A DNA stretch of 64,000 nucleotides from Globodera rostochiensis (GCA_018350325.1 JAEVLN010000007.1:3267804-3331803); one strand, 5' to 3'. Numbered from the stretch's first letter, positions 1 through 13,151 are shown. Numbers and translations are program-made. Notes: a model not told the origin generated them from the letters alone.

Positions 1-545
1 ATTTGTCCTTTGAGGCGGAGGGGGTCCTAATTTGAGATCGGCCGATTGAGCTTATCGTTGAATTTTTTTAAGGTTCTAGATCGCCGGAATTTTACTAAAA
101 TTTTTTTTTTGAGATTATTTGAAAATTTTCCGAAATTTTTCAAGATTCCCGATCGAAACTCGATCGGACCCCAGGACTAATCTCTAGTCCTTATTTAAAT
201 TTGATTTTTTTTTCTTCTAAATTTTTGATCTAGGCCCTCATTTTTGAAAAATTGTCAAATGCGAAGGCAAATTTTGGTAACATTTTTCAACAGAGAAAAT
301 AAAAAGAAAAAAGATTTAATTTTTGTTTTAGCATTAAAGATCATTACCAAAAAAAAATGATTTTACTCTACACAATTTGTTCGCTGAAAAATGTGAGTCG
401 TCGTAATTTATCAAGGTCATAAACACACTTTCGTCGCTTTCGTTATCGTTTTATTACGGACGGAAAGGCAAACGGGCGACGCAAAAATAGGCACGACACA
501 AAGAAGATTTTTTGGTTGAGAACAAACGCCAAGCCAAATAAAATG
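1..545. other. No gene seen
   Basis: AT-rich sequence before the tandem array. Reading both strands I see no exon-like stretch with convincing splice sites or a recognisable protein. Confidence 0.5.
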
Positions 546-554
546 GACGAATCA

Positions 555-3500
555 ATATATGACCCCCGGGGGGTTCCCAACTGTACTTTTTTTTAACGAA
601 ATGTAAAAGTTTTGAGAGTCCGGAATCCGGATGTTTAAAAATAAAAACTGTTTTAAACATATGCCCCCCGGGGGGCTCCCAATTGTACTTTTTTTTAACG
701 AAATGTAAAGTTTTGAGAGTCCGGAATCCGGATGTTTAAAAATAAAAACTGCTTTAAATATGCCCCCGGGGGGTTCCCAATTGTACTTTTTTTTAACGAA
801 ATGTAAAGTTTTGAGAGTCCGGAATCCGGATGTTTAAAAATAAAAACTGCTTTAAATATGCCCCCGGGGGGTTCCCAATTGTACTTTTTTTTAACGAAAT
901 GTAAAGTTTTGAGAGTCCGGAATCCGGATGTTTAAAAATAAAAACTGTTTTAAACATATGCCCCCCGGGGGGCTCCCAATTGTACTTTTTTTTAACGAAA
1001 TGTAAAGTTTTGAGAGTCCGGAATCCGGATGTTTAAAAATAAAAACTGCTTTAAATATGCCCCCGGGGGGTTCCCAATTGTACTTTTTTTTAACGAAATG
1101 TAAAGTTTTGAGAGTCCGGAATCCGGATGTTTAAAAATAAAAACTGCTTTAAATATGCCCCCGGGGGGCTCCCAATTGTACTTTTTTTTAACGGAATGTA
1201 AAAGTTTTGAGAGTCCTGTTTTAAACATATGCCCCCCGGGGGCTCCCAATTGTACTTTTTTTTAACGGAATGTAAAAGTTTTGAGAGTCCTGTTTTAAAC
1301 ATATGCCCCCCGGGGGGTTCCCAATTGTACTTTTTTTTAACGAAATGTAAAGTTTTGAGAGTCCGGAATCCGGATGTTTAAAAATAAAAACTGTTTTAAA
1401 CATATGCCCCCCGGGGGGCTACCAATTGTACTTTTTTTTAACGGAATGTAAAAGTTTTGAGAGTCCTATTTTAAACATATGCCCCCCGGGGGGCTCCCAA
1501 TTGTACTTTTTTTTAACGGAATGTAAAAGTTTTGAGAGTCCTATTTTAAACATATGCCTCCCGGGGGGCTCCCAATTGTACTTTTTTTTAACGAAATGTA
1601 AAGTTTTGAGAGTCCGGAATCCGGATGTTTAAAAATAAAAACTGCTTTAAACATATGCCCCCCGGGGGGCTCCCAATTGTACTTTTTTTTAACGGAATGT
1701 AAAAGTTTTGAGAGTCCTGTTTTAAACATATGCCCCCCGGGGGGCTCCCAATTGTACTTTTTTTTAACGAAATGTAAAGTTTTGTGAGTCCGGAATCCGG
1801 ATGTTTAAAAATAAAAACTGTTTTAAACATATGCCCCCCGGGGGGCTACCAATTGTACTTTTTTTTAACGGAATGTAAAAGTTTTGAGAGTCCTATTTTA
1901 AACATATGCCCCCCGGGGGGCTCCCAATTGTACTTTTTTTTAACGGAATGTAAAAGTTTTGAGAGTCCTATTTTAAACATATGCCTCCCGGGGGGCTCCC
2001 AATTGTACTTTTTTTTAACGAAATGTAAAGTTTTGAGAGTCCGGAATCCGGATGTTTAAAAATAAAAACTGCTTTAAACATATGCCCCCCGGGGGGCTCC
2101 CAATTGTACTTTTTTTTAACGGAATGTAAAAGTTTTGAGAGTCCTGTTTTAAACATATGCCCCCCGGGGGGCTCCCAATTGTACTTTTTTTTAACGGAAT
2201 GTAAAAGTTTTGAGAGTCCTGTTTTAAACATATGCCCCCCGGGGGGTTCCCAATTGTACTTTTTTTTAACGAAATGTAAAGTTTTGAGAGTCCGGAATCC
2301 GGATGTTTAAAAATAAAAACTGTTTTAAACATATGCCCCCCGGGGGGCTCCCAATTGTACTTTTTTTTAACGGAATGTAAAAGTTTTGAGAGTCCTGTTT
2401 TAAACATATGCCCCCCGGGGGGCTCCCAATTGTACTTTTTTTTAACGGAATGTAAAAGTTTTGAGAGTCCTGTTTTAAACATATGCCCCCCGGGGGGCTC
2501 CCAATTGTACTTTTTTTTAACGGAATGTAAAAGTTTTGAGAGTCCGGAATCCGGATGTTTAAAAATAAAAACTGTTTTAAACATATGCCCCCCGGGGGGC
2601 TACCAATTGTACTTTTTTTTAACGGAATGTAAAAGTTTTGAGAGTCCTATTTTAAACATATGCCCCCCGGGGGGCTCCCAATTGTACTTTTTTTTAACGG
2701 AATGTAAAAGTTTTGAGAGTCCTATTTTAAACATATGCCTCCCGGGGGGCTCCCAATTGTACTTTTTTTTAACGAAATGTAAAGTTTTGAGAGTCCGGAA
2801 TCCGGATGTTTAAAAATAAAAACTGCTTTAAACATATGCCCCCCGGGGGGCTCCCAATTGTACTTTTTTTTAACGGAATGTAAAAGTTTTGAGAGTCCTG
2901 TTTTAAACATATGCCCCCCGGGGGGCTCCCAATTGTACTTTTTTTTAACGGAATGTAAAAGTTTTGAGAGTCCTGTTTTAAACATATGCCCCCCGGGGGG
3001 CTCCCAATTGTACTTTTTTTTAACGAAATGTAAAGTTTTGTGAGTCCGGAATCCGGATGTTTAAAAATAAAAACTGTTTTAAACATATGCCCCCCGGGGG
3101 GCTCCCAATTGTACTTTTTTTTAACGGAATGTAAAAGTTTTGAGAGTCCTGTTTTAAACATATGCCCCCCGGGGGGCTCCCAATTGTACTTTTTTTTAAC
3201 GGAATGTAAAAGTTTTGAGAGTCCGGAATCCGGATGTTTAAAAATAAAAACTGTTTTAAACATATGCCCCCCGGGGGGCTCCCAATTGTACTTTTTTTTA
3301 ACGGAATGTAAAAGTTTTGAGAGTCCTGTTTTAAACATATGCCCCCCGGGGGGCTCCCAATTGTACTTTTTTTTAACGGAATGTAAAAGTTTTGAGAGTC
3401 CTGTTTTAAACATATGCCCCCCGGGGGGCTCACAATTGTACTTTTTTTTAACGGAATGTAAAAGTTTTGAGAGTCCGGAATCCGGATGTTTAAAAATAAA

Positions 3501-3938
3501 AACTGTTTTAAACATATGCCCCCCGGGGGGCTACCAATTGTACTTTTTTTTAACGGAATGTAAAAGTTTTGAGAGTCCTATTTTAAACATATGCCCCCCG
3601 GGGGGCTCCCAATTGTACTTTTTTTTAACGGAATGTAAAAGTTTTGAGAGTCCTATTTTAAACATATGCCTCCCGGGGGGCTCCCAATTGTACTTTTTTT
3701 TAACGAAATGTAAAGTTTTGAGAGTCCGGAATCCGGATGTTTAAAAATAAAAACTGCTTTAAACATATGCCCCCCGGGGGGCTCCCAATTGTACTTTTTT
3801 TTAACGGAATGTAAAAGTTTTGAGAGTCCTGTTTTAAACATATGCCCCCCGGGGGGCTCCCAATTGTACTTTTTTTTAACGAAATGTAAAGTTTTGAGAG
3901 TCCGGAATCCGGATGTTTAAAAATAAAAACTGTTTTAA
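555..3938. repeat. Large tandem array with palindromic GC cores
   Basis: About 3.4 kb of head-to-tail units of two sizes. Long units of about 98-102 bp contain TCCGGAATCCGGA followed by an A/T-rich piece. Short units of 75 bp lack that piece. Every unit carries a CCCCCGGGGGG or CCCCCCGGGGGG palindrome next to CTCCCAATTGTAC. Long and short units alternate in a pattern that itself recurs (the blocks near 1.78-2.58 kb and 2.52-3.5 kb share the same order), so the array has higher-order structure. Several long open frames on both strands exist only because the 75-bp unit is a multiple of three without stops. They are repeat artefacts, not genes. Confidence 0.95.
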
Positions 3939-3939
3939 A

Positions 3940-6900
3940 CTATTTTTTTTTTGTTGTACTGATTTCTGGGGCTCAGAAGATTTTTCATAGATTCCGATCG
4001 ATAATTTTTAAAATTTTGGTTGCAAATCTTTTAACAAATTCCATTAAAAGTTTAAATTTTCTCGTCGGCGCTTATCGGCACCGCCGACCCCCACTCCCAG
4101 AAGTAAAACACAATTCTAAAATAAATTTGCAGTTTTGAAAAATTCGAAAAACGCAAATTTTCGAAATTTTTACGCAATCTTCTTAACAAACAAAAAAAAA
4201 ATTCCCGACGGCTCCTGTCAGCGCCTTCGGACACACCAATTCGGACGAAAAAGACAAGCCATTTGAACGGGAATAAAGTGTTTTTTGTTTGATAAAATAA
4301 AATTGGCAGTGTCTTGGGTTTCATAAAATTGGCCAGTTGTGCCCTTTACATATATGTTTCTCAACCTTAAAAAAGATTATGATAATTAATTGAAGCTTTT
4401 ATGATATTTTAACCGGTTATTAACACGTTCAGAAAATTCAAATTCCAAAATTTTGCATTAAAAGCAATGTCTGAGCATTGGGAATTGGGGGCACAATCAG
4501 CCACGTTGTTTGTTGATTTGCGGCTGCGGCCCAATAAAGCCGAAATTTCCGATTTAAACCAATTTTTATTCCGCGATTTTTAAAAAAATGCCGAATAGCG
4601 AAAAGTTTGCGATCTCTGATATAAATAAATGATTGTAATGCCTGGTGGTCGTCGCATGTCGGTGATCAAAAAACATTTTGTTTTTGTTTGAGATTTTTTT
4701 TTATCTGACCCAATGTTTAAAATTTTGTAAGTTTAACTTGTTCTTTGGTTTACCATTATTTTTAAATATAAAAATTACTTTATGCCAATATAAAATTAAA
4801 TGACATTGATGAGAGTCGGTGACTTTTAGTGTGTTGATTCAAACCCGCATGGTGGGTTTTTAATTTTCGACCTTTTTTGAATTCTAGCATTAAATCCCTT
4901 AATTCAGAGCTGTTTTAAACTTTTTTAAACTTGATCAATTCAATCAAAGTTGATATCATTTGGTATCACTTAACAAGATGCACACATTTAAAACAAGCTA
5001 AGCGATCGGATGTTTATTAGAAAAGTCATGGTCTTTAGACTACTAAAATAGGAAAAGTGCAACTTTTTACATGAGATGCCTTTGTTTGTTGATTAAGTAT
5101 AAAAAGTTATGTTCTACAGGCCCGAATCGTCCCCGCATTAAATCAGACCGATGAATACATAATTTTTAAGGACAGGTGGAATCAAATTTCCGGATCCGGA
5201 AATCATTTATTCCCATAAAGTGTTTTGCGGTGCTGACGGTTCCGCCGGGTTCAAAATTTTTAACTTTACGGAAATTGGTCGAAAAATGACGAAATTTGCA
5301 TAACAAGAAGGTCGCTTTACATATTGGTTTTTTTCTTTCTTGTAGAAACACTTGGGAACCCTGTTTAAAAGGAAACAAAAGCAACCAATGCTCCAGTGAT
5401 TTAGCTCGTGGGCTATCCCGGATTTATATGAATAAAATTTGCGATATATAGACATTTATGGGCCATTTTTTGATCCAAAATAAAAATATTTTGAGCTATA
5501 AAAAATTGATCCTTGGTATATAGAGGCCGTTCCAAGTTAGCAGAAAAAAAAGGATTTCCATATAAATCCGCACTCTAGTAATTAATATTTGGGCGTTGTC
5601 TATGGGGGTACGTCCGGCACTATTAATTTCCACAAATTGTGCACTGTGTGCAATGTATACGATTGAGCAAAACTTCTCCCAGTTGTGTGATTCAAGCTGT
5701 TCATGAAATTTGGTCGCGTATTTACCCTCGGTTGGCAAAATTCCGCAAGTTTTTAAAGAAGAGATTGATGATCAAATATAATTTTCATTGGGCATACCCG
5801 ATTTGGGGACAAAAAATTTTCTGCAAGTTTATAAAATAAAAAATTCGAGGGCATATTTAAAAAAAACATTATTTTTATTTTTTTAATTTAATGCTTGCCA
5901 CCAAATCCGGCTCCTCTTCGTGTTGCTAATGCGATTATGCTAAATAAAGTTGCCATTAAGCAAGTTGATTTTTTGCATTCTTACTTTCGATCGCTTTTCT
6001 CTGCTTCCTTTCGATCAGTTTCGGTTGGACCAAACTGTTCTGCAAAATGCAAACAAATTAATTTAATTTTTGTGAGTAATTAACCGATATCAATGCTACG
6101 TATTATAATCAGGTTTGGCTCCGACTGTCTTTTCAGGCTCGCGGCAGAAAACAGCAAGCGTGGGTTGGACAGGTAATATGCGCTGGATTTGTAGTCGATT
6201 CGCCTGCAGATTGTAATGTTCATTACTCATTAGCAGCGCAAATAATATGTCGAATCGTGAAAATCCTTAAAAATTTATGAATAAATATTCACCCATTTTT
6301 TGTTGAACAAAAAATTGAAAATACCAATTTTAAAAATCAGAAATATTTTTTAAGATTTTAAAATGGTCCTAAAAATTGTCCTTGACATTAAAGCCTCCAT
6401 AGGCCTAGAATTAAGTTAAACTTTTATATTACATGTATATACATTACTCAATTCTCTTTTACCCTTGAATGGGATGCAGTAAGGAGGTCTGGATCTGGTT
6501 GCCCACAGAGATTGTGGGCCAAATCGTTCGATGTTGGCCACTTTTTGGATGGAAGCACACAGTGTACTTTGTGATAGTGATAATAGCCCAAAATGTTGCC
6601 CAGAGAAGAGAAAATTGAAGTGTTCTTTGGTGTGCCTCGCAAAAGAATGTAATTCGGGGGCTATGAAATCGTGTATTCGTGTACGTCGCTGTTATTTGGA
6701 AGCTGTTTTTGCTGTATTTGGCCATCCAGATCGGAGGGATCGGCAGTTTTCGATGATTTTGATGAAACTAAATCTAATATTTTAAATTGCAGGCAAATAA
6801 CCGGGACTACTGGGAAAAACCCTTTTAGAAAAAACCGTGTTCATTTATAACGGAGCTTGAAAAACACGGGACTAAATTTCAGACCCAAAAAAAAAAGTAC

Positions 6901-8080
6901 TGGTCTCGGACCCGTGTCTACCCTACTTTAAACTTACTTTTTTCAAACTTAAATGAAAACCGGCTGTTGTGTTCGAAGAGATTTGCAAATCTGAATAAAT
7001 AAAGTCAGATTGAATTCGCAAAGTATTCTTTTAAATGTGTTTTATTAAATCAATTTTTTTAAATTATTTTCTATAAGAGAAAAATTTAAAGTTAATAAAA
7101 TTTTATACTATAAGTAAATAAAATTGCCTGCAAACTAAACAAGCGCTTTGGGCACCAATAATAATGAAATGAATATTCCTTTGCGACGGCGAACGTAACA
7201 ATTGTTCGGTTCAGAATTCCATATTCATTGAGTTTATCTGTAAAATTTATCCTAATATTAAATTTTTAAAATATTTTCTTTAAGACTAGGACAAGGATTT
7301 GAAAAAATTTTCGATTTTTATCCCTATTTTACAAATATTTTTTAACCGAACCGAAAAAAATGCCGGTTTTTGGTCTCGGTTCGGGTTGAAAGCAACAACC
7401 CTAGTCTCGATTAAAGACATTTATCGTATGTATTTAAGCAACAATTAGTTTTTAACAACTATTTCGGCATTTTTAATAAACTATTTTAATAATAACATTT
7501 TGAAGTTTTTAGCAAGAAAAAATCCTGGTCCATTTATGACATACACAATGCCTGCTTGATACACAATTGATTTTAGAAACGCGCTTTTTGTATTTCTTCT
7601 CTTCCATGTCTGGACACGGAAACCAAATTTCCTTAAGGGGTTGATAAATTGTTAAAGGTGTAAAAAATATAAATAGAAATTATTCAGGGCAAATTTTTGA
7701 ATCTAATAAAATTTTATAAAAATCAAATTTCAAAAAAGTTAATCCACACGGATAAATAAACGAATAAAAGCCAGGACCGTATCTAGCCTTGGATTTCGTT
7801 GTTGGTGGGTCGACAGCGCCACAGACGCCTGGGAAATGTATACATAAAACAGATTATTCTTAAAATTATAAAATTCTAGAAAAAATCTGAATTTTTTTAG
7901 AATATCAAAAACGCCTCAAGGATTTTAAATAAAAATTTAAAAAAATAAATAAAATTAACATAAACGGAAATAAAATGTGATTCAATTTCCAGCAATTGGG
8001 CATTGTTATGGCAGCGAAAAGCGCTCAAAACTTTAAATCTTCAGCCCGTTTTCGAGAAAAAAACTCCCGTGCTACTGATC
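3940..8080. other. Intergenic, dispersed repeats, no supported gene
   Basis: No gene could be supported here. Around 3,990-4,110 is a short repeat (containing TCGGCGCTTATCGGCACCGCC) that returns inverted near 32,490-32,590 and as a related piece near 39,740. Around 6,790-6,935 and 7,330-7,400 are CCGGGACT/GGTTTT-type repeats related to the small hAT-like elements described further on. Short open frames at 5.2-5.8 and 6.45-6.79 kb lack recognisable homology or a coherent exon structure. Confidence 0.4.
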
Positions 8081-8090
8081 TTTGTGTCCA

Positions 8091-8501
8091 ATGGATTCAA
8101 TTCCCGCCAATGTTTATTATAAAGCTGTGACAACAAAAAAGTGCTTTCCTTCCCAACCATTTATCACAAATGGGCTGCTTATTTGTCAGCACATTTTATT
8201 CCGTGAAGCCACCAAAAAAACAGAAAACTTTTTGAAAAACGTTTTATGCAAACAAAAATTGATTGACAGGGATAAAAGTGTATTGTTTCTACATAAATAT
8301 TATAAAAAAAGCAGCATCGGGCCCAATAAAAATTTTCAAAATTCTGAAAAGCTGAGAACGTTTTTTTTTATGTATCGTCGTAAAAAGGACACATTTTTTG
8401 AACGTGAGCTGATTAAAAATTTAGAATTTATCCGAATTTATTTACCAAGGCTATACCCAACTAAACAAGTTTATAAAGTCATTCACAAAAGAGAAAATTG
8501 A
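8091..8501 (+). CDS. Possible hypothetical protein (single open frame)
   Basis: An uninterrupted ATG-to-stop frame of 136 codons in a region where random frames are short. The product is lysine-rich and basic, with no signal peptide, transmembrane segment or motif that I recognise. No intron is needed. The start is the first ATG (context TCCAATGGAT). It stands alone: the nearest identified gene begins about 1.2 kb downstream on the other strand. It could be an exon of an unseen gene, or chance, since AT-rich DNA gives K/F/Y-rich spurious frames. Confidence 0.25.
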   Translation: MDSIPANVYYKAVTTKKCFPSQPFITNGLLICQHILFREATKKTENFLKNVLCKQKLIDRDKSVLFLHKYYKKSSIGPNKNFQNSEKLRTFFFMYRRKKDTFFERELIKNLEFIRIYLPRLYPTKQVYKVIHKREN

Positions 8502-8519
8502 ATTTTGATTTTTTTAAAT

Positions 8520-9763
8520 AGTAATGTAAATTTCTTGCATAGTTTCCAAGAGGTTAAATTTATCTTTTTAGGCCTTTTTTAATTAATCTTAAATATTAGT
8601 GTTCTTGTAAATTGTATTGAACAAATGCTTTAGCAAATGAATCAAATCGATTAAAGGAGTTGAGAGAGAGAACAATGATAAACCGATCGAATGAATAACC
8701 ATCTCGACAAGAGCTTTCGAATGGAGTTTATTTGTCAATATTGCATACATTCAAATAATTTATAAAAAATAATTTTTGAATATTTAGTGTTTGTTTATTG
8801 GTGCGTAATACCGTATGCAAATTGCGCGCAATACTGTATTCCCCCGTTCGCTTCCGATGAATTCAACCCCCAAAAATTATGGCCAGAAAGCTTCCAACAA
8901 TTAGCTTTTCAAATTTTGGCCATCAGTTTTTTTTAATTCTTCGGTACCCAGACTTTTCGGAACTCGAGCCATTCAACTCTCGGACCCGTAGAGCTTTTGG
9001 TTTTCTTTTTTAGGCTTGTACTGGAAAGGATAACATAATAATGTTACAATCTAAAGTTTATTTAGTCAAAAATTCAATTAGTGAAACTATACAGTCATAT
9101 TTCTTGTCGTTTATTCGAACCGAAGCTTTCGGTTAACCGAACCGAAAAAATGTCGGTTTCCCGGTTTTTGGAATCCCGATCCCGGTTTTTGAAAGGTCGT
9201 AATCCCGATCCCGGTAGTGTCGGGATTAACCGGGATAAAAATGCACGCCTAAGAAATTTTTGAGCAGAAATGTGTAGTTTGTTTGTGGTGTAGTGGACAA
9301 AAAATTCTTTTAACTTCTTCAATTTTTAAAAAAATATTTGATGACAAATTACAAGTTTTTCATTTCATTGGTTGGACAAAATCAAAAAACCATAGGGAGG
9401 GGAGGGCCCTTTGTTTTGCAACATTCCTAATTTTTGGACAAATTTTTTTATTTTGAAAAGTGAAAATCCCGATCCCGGCCTATTCTAGTTATAACTAAAG
9501 TTGCCCCTCGGGGGCGGGAATGTCGGTCGTCAGGGAGGCCGGGGTTGGCCATGTCGGAGTCGTCCAAATTTTCGGGGTCGGGGACAAACCCTACTTATTA
9601 CACACAGAAAACGAAGCTTAGTACGCGTAAATGACTCAAACAGTTTTAAATACACTTTTTCAATCGAAAAATAAGAATTGTAATTGTTGAGTGTAAAGTC
9701 AAAAAAAATTTGACGAGTTCAATAAATAAATAAACATGGTTTCTAATCGAATTTCTCCCGCCC
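8520..9763. other. Intergenic with GGTTTT/CCCGATCC repeats
   Basis: No gene seen. 9,110-9,250 holds an imperfect palindromic repeat with alternating CCGGTTTT and CCCGATCCCGG. A second block, 9,465-9,600, is rich in GGTCGGGG-like words and resembles blocks near 59.2 and 61.7 kb. All look like decayed small DNA transposons. Confidence 0.5.
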
Positions 9764-11507
9764 TCATTCCGTGCCGAACAGTTTTTTGTGGCATTCTTTC
9801 AGTTCCTCAATTTCTTCATCACCCAATTTGTTGAGTTCAGACAGATTGTTGACGTATACTCCAGAAATTGAAAAGTCTTCCTTGGTCATAGCCCTCAAAA
9901 TTTTCATCTGAAATTAATTTAAATTAAATAATAAGAATTGCATTTTGGACCTTCATGGGAATGATGCCGCACTTATGTGCCATTCGGAATTTGCAAATGG
10001 CCGACTTTTTGCTTTTCGTCAACAAAAATTCAGCGCAACGCTTCTCAACGGGGCACAACAAAAATTGATTAGCCAACAGCAAAACATTCTCAATGCATTC
10101 ATCTAATTGTTTATTTGGGAATATTTATTATTTATTTAATAATTAATTTTGTAGAAATTACGAGCAAAAACAGCCCAAAACTTCCAAAAATAAAACCCTG
10201 GGGCTCTATTTTTTCACCCCCACCCCCAAAAACGGAGGCTAATTTTAAATCAATAATTAAAATAAAATAGTAAAACAATTTTTGTACCGTCCAATTCCAT
10301 GTTCAGTGGGTCCATTGTGGAAATGAGTCGTTCAAAATTAGCGACGGCATCCGGAACTTCGTCAATTTGAACTTGTGGCTTTTCTTCGGCATTCTCTCCA
10401 AAAAATAAGGTTCGAAAAAATTTCGAATAACCAGCTAACAGCTGAAATAATAAATTAAAAATAATAATAATATTTTCAATTTAATTTAACACACGTGTTT
10501 GTTCACATTCACCAATTCGCCATTGACCAGCAAAGCATCTTCGGCGCGCACCCCGCTGTGCAAAATTGAGTTTGAATTAACGCTCGGGGGGTCAACACGG
10601 CGCCGATTGTTTCGGCGCCTACAAAGGACTCACAAATCAACGCGCCAAGATGGCACAAAAATAGCGATTTTCACGCATTAAGCTGTAACCTTTTAAAATG
10701 AAACGCACTGACTAACTTTTGCTTGTTAAAAGTTCAACAAATAAATTCTAAGTGCTTATTTGTTAGCTAATGATAAGTTATAAACTGTTGGTGCTTAGTT
10801 GATCGACTTCGTGAATTTACGCGTTTATAAACAACACAAAAACTTACGGCATTCCGTTAGGCTCTTCCGCGACCACTTCGACTTTGAACGCCACAGCGTC
10901 CTCCTTCTCATCGTATAAGCCGTTTTCCGGGTCCATCAATTCCAGTAAAATAAAAGAATATATATTAATATATTTTTAAAAAATTCGTTTACCTCAAATT
11001 TGATAAATTTCCGCCAGCCCCAATCATCTTCAACTGCATTGAAAATGTGACGATATTCTCGCGCACTAACGCTAATGCTTTCACCGATTTCCGTGCAAGA
11101 AACAACGCAAAATTCAACAGTCGCCCGACAAGTCCAAGTCACGTCTGAATATTTTTAACTTCACATGCGCTGAACCATACCCAATTATAAATCATATGCA
11201 ACTTTTGCCCCCACCTGTTCCATCGCCATCGCATTGCAGGAAAATGCCAATGTAATCATTGCAATGTTGGATCCTGACTCGCCATGGCAATCCGTTGATG
11301 AACTCCACCGGGGCACTGAGTACTTCCTTCGGCCCACGCCCATCAGAAAATTCCTTGAATTTTTGCATCCGATACACAATTTTGCCGCTGCGTTTGTACT
11401 TATTGTCTGCAAGTCGAAAATTGAACAAAAAACAAATCTCATGGATATTTTTGACCGTTGGTCTGATCACCGCCAGTGTTCGACGGACATTCAGATTCCG
11501 CGTCCAT
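9764..11507 (-). CDS. MATH and BTB domain protein (BATH family)
   Basis: BATH proteins use the MATH domain to recruit substrates to Cullin-3 ubiquitin ligase through the BTB domain. I read eight exons (11456-11507, 11215-11406, 10993-11144, 10848-10942, 10495-10555, 10288-10441, 9951-10102, 9764-9907) giving 333 aa with the frame closing exactly. Residues about 18-160 form the MATH domain ([10 protein letters not shown], then [10 protein letters not shown], then [12 protein letters not shown] and [11 protein letters not shown]). The BTB core follows ([20 protein letters not shown]), then a BACK-like helix set ([35 protein letters not shown]). The start ATG gives a short hydrophilic leader. 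Oddity: the intron before LMDPENG is 50 nt and contains no AG at all; the frame-preserving junction is TTTTACTG|GAATTG. The other introns have AG acceptors. A frameshifted MATH-only paralogue lies at 19.7-20.4 kb, and a fragment of the last exon is at 12.3 kb. Confidence 0.9.
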
Positions 11508-12255
11508 TGTGTGTATTTTCGATGTGTGTGTTGCTAAAGAATTATTGATAATAAATATTAAGGACGATTAGTAGGGTTTTTTTGTAATGCTATCGAAAGT
11601 TGGTAAGCGACCCCTTTTTTGAAAAAAAAAAACTGCAAAAAGGTGTTCCAGAGGGTTTTGGGGATTGTAGAATCGGAGTGAGTCAGACCTTTGTTGCGAG
11701 TTATTTAGATTTTAGCATTTATTTCGTACATTTTTGAATTATACCGACTTTTTAGGCACATTTTCAGCGCATATTTCAGCAACTTTCTTAAGAAAGATGC
11801 AAAAACCAAATTATATTTCAAAAACAACAGATTTAAATGGAAAAGAACAAATGGTTGAGTTCGTAAAAAAAAGATTAGACGGGTGTGAAAGGAAAGACGG
11901 TGGGCTGGTGGGGGTGAGGGGGGGGGAGTCCAAAAGTTGAGAAAAACTTCTTTGGATCGGCAGGTTGGGGCGTTGTTTTTGTGCCCGGGGAGGGGAGGGG
12001 GGGTGCCCGGGGGTGGATGGGGGGAGGAGGCCCGGAGTAGGGGGAGGGGGCGCTAGATGGATTGGGTAAATAAATGAAATCAAACAAAAATGCAATAAAA
12101 ACGAAAAATATACGCCTAAAGATCGACTTTTTAAAAATTTTCAAAAATGCACCCCTAAAAATTGACTTTTTCGTGAAATTTAATGTGCCACATTTTTGGA
12201 TTGTTTTCAAAATTAAGATTTATTTAAATTTGCGTTTTAAGAGCTCGCCAACAAA
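11508..12255. other. Intergenic with G-rich tract
   Basis: No gene seen. 11,880-12,060 is a G-rich stretch with GGGGGG runs and GCCCGGGG words. Its complement can be read as proline-rich frames, which I take as composition artefacts. Confidence 0.5.
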
Positions 12256-12284
12256 TTATTTTTTGAAAATCTACTCAAGCGCAG

Positions 12285-12410
12285 TCAGTCTGCAGTCCGA
12301 ATGCCAATGTATCGGCACCAGATTGGGTGATGGAGAAATCGAAGAACTGAAAGAATGCCACGAAAAACTGTTTTCGGCACGGAATGAGGGCGGGCGAAAT
12401 TTGATCAGAC
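12285..12410 (+). pseudogene. Inverted fragment of the BATH gene 3' end
   Basis: The + strand reads [17 protein letters not shown] and then GGAATGAGGGCGGGCGAAATT. The - strand BATH gene ends [17 protein letters not shown] with the same bases around and past its stop codon. Homology therefore covers coding end plus 3' flank, in inverted orientation. No other part of the gene is present, so this is a short duplicated relic rather than a gene. Confidence 0.75.
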
Positions 12411-12839
12411 CATTTTTGAACTCGTCAATTTTTTTTTTGACTTTATACTCATTATAATTTTTATTTACGCGTACTAAATTTCGTATTAAGTGTGTTATAA
12501 GTATAGGTGTCGGGCGTATTATTTGATATTAGGATTAGAATAATCCTTACGGCGAGTTAGTATTATATTTGAATAAAACATTCTTTTTAAACTCAGTAAA
12601 ATTCGATTGCTTCTATATTTTTTTAAACATTTTTCGGCCACGCGGTAAAAATTTTGCACTTTTACGCTTCATTCAAAGAGTGCATCGGCTCTTTTGTTCA
12701 GCTTTGAAGCTCATTTTATCTGATTGTCTGCGTTTTGTGTTTGATGATCAATGATCATATCAAATTTTGCCCTTAAGGCGATGTGTTGTTTTTGTCCCCA
12801 ATGTTGTCTGTCTGTCTGTCTATCTGTCTTCTGATTCCA

Positions 12840-13060
12840 GAGAGCGCAATCCGTCCGATCCAACAACAATAGACCCCCTCCCCCCACCAAAATTTAATTC
12901 ATTTACATATTATTTACCCCAATCCCCCCCCCCCCCCCCCCCCGCTGCCCCGGACCAGACAAAAAATGGGGGGGGGGGGGGGCACAAAAACAACGCCCAA
13001 ATTTACACCGGTTCAAAGAAAGAATGTTTTTCTCAACTTTTGGATTCCCCCCCCCCCCCC
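12840..13060. repeat. Poly-C / poly-G rich block
   Basis: Contains C runs of over 15, a G run of about 14, and another C run within 220 bp. Much of it is an inverted, decayed version of the G-rich tract at 11.9-12.05 kb (shared words such as TTCTCAACTTTTGGA and ACAAAAACAACGCCC). Confidence 0.6.
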
Positions 13061-13151
13061 ACAACGTCTTACTTTCATATACTTCTAGCCAAATTGTTTA
13101 ATCCCTGGGCCTGTTTGGATGGGGCATTCCGGTTCCCGCGCACTTTCAAAT

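Noticed and set aside
555..3938. Several open frames of 130-248 codons on both strands
   Set aside because: They are translations of the tandem repeat; the 75-bp unit is a multiple of three with no stops, and frames on both strands are equally open.
555..3938. CRISPR array
   Set aside because: Repeats are contiguous with no unique spacers, there are no cas genes, and the genome is eukaryotic.
6448..6790. Overlapping open frames on both strands, one Cys-rich
   Set aside because: No start/splice context, overlapping alternatives on both strands, no recognisable family.
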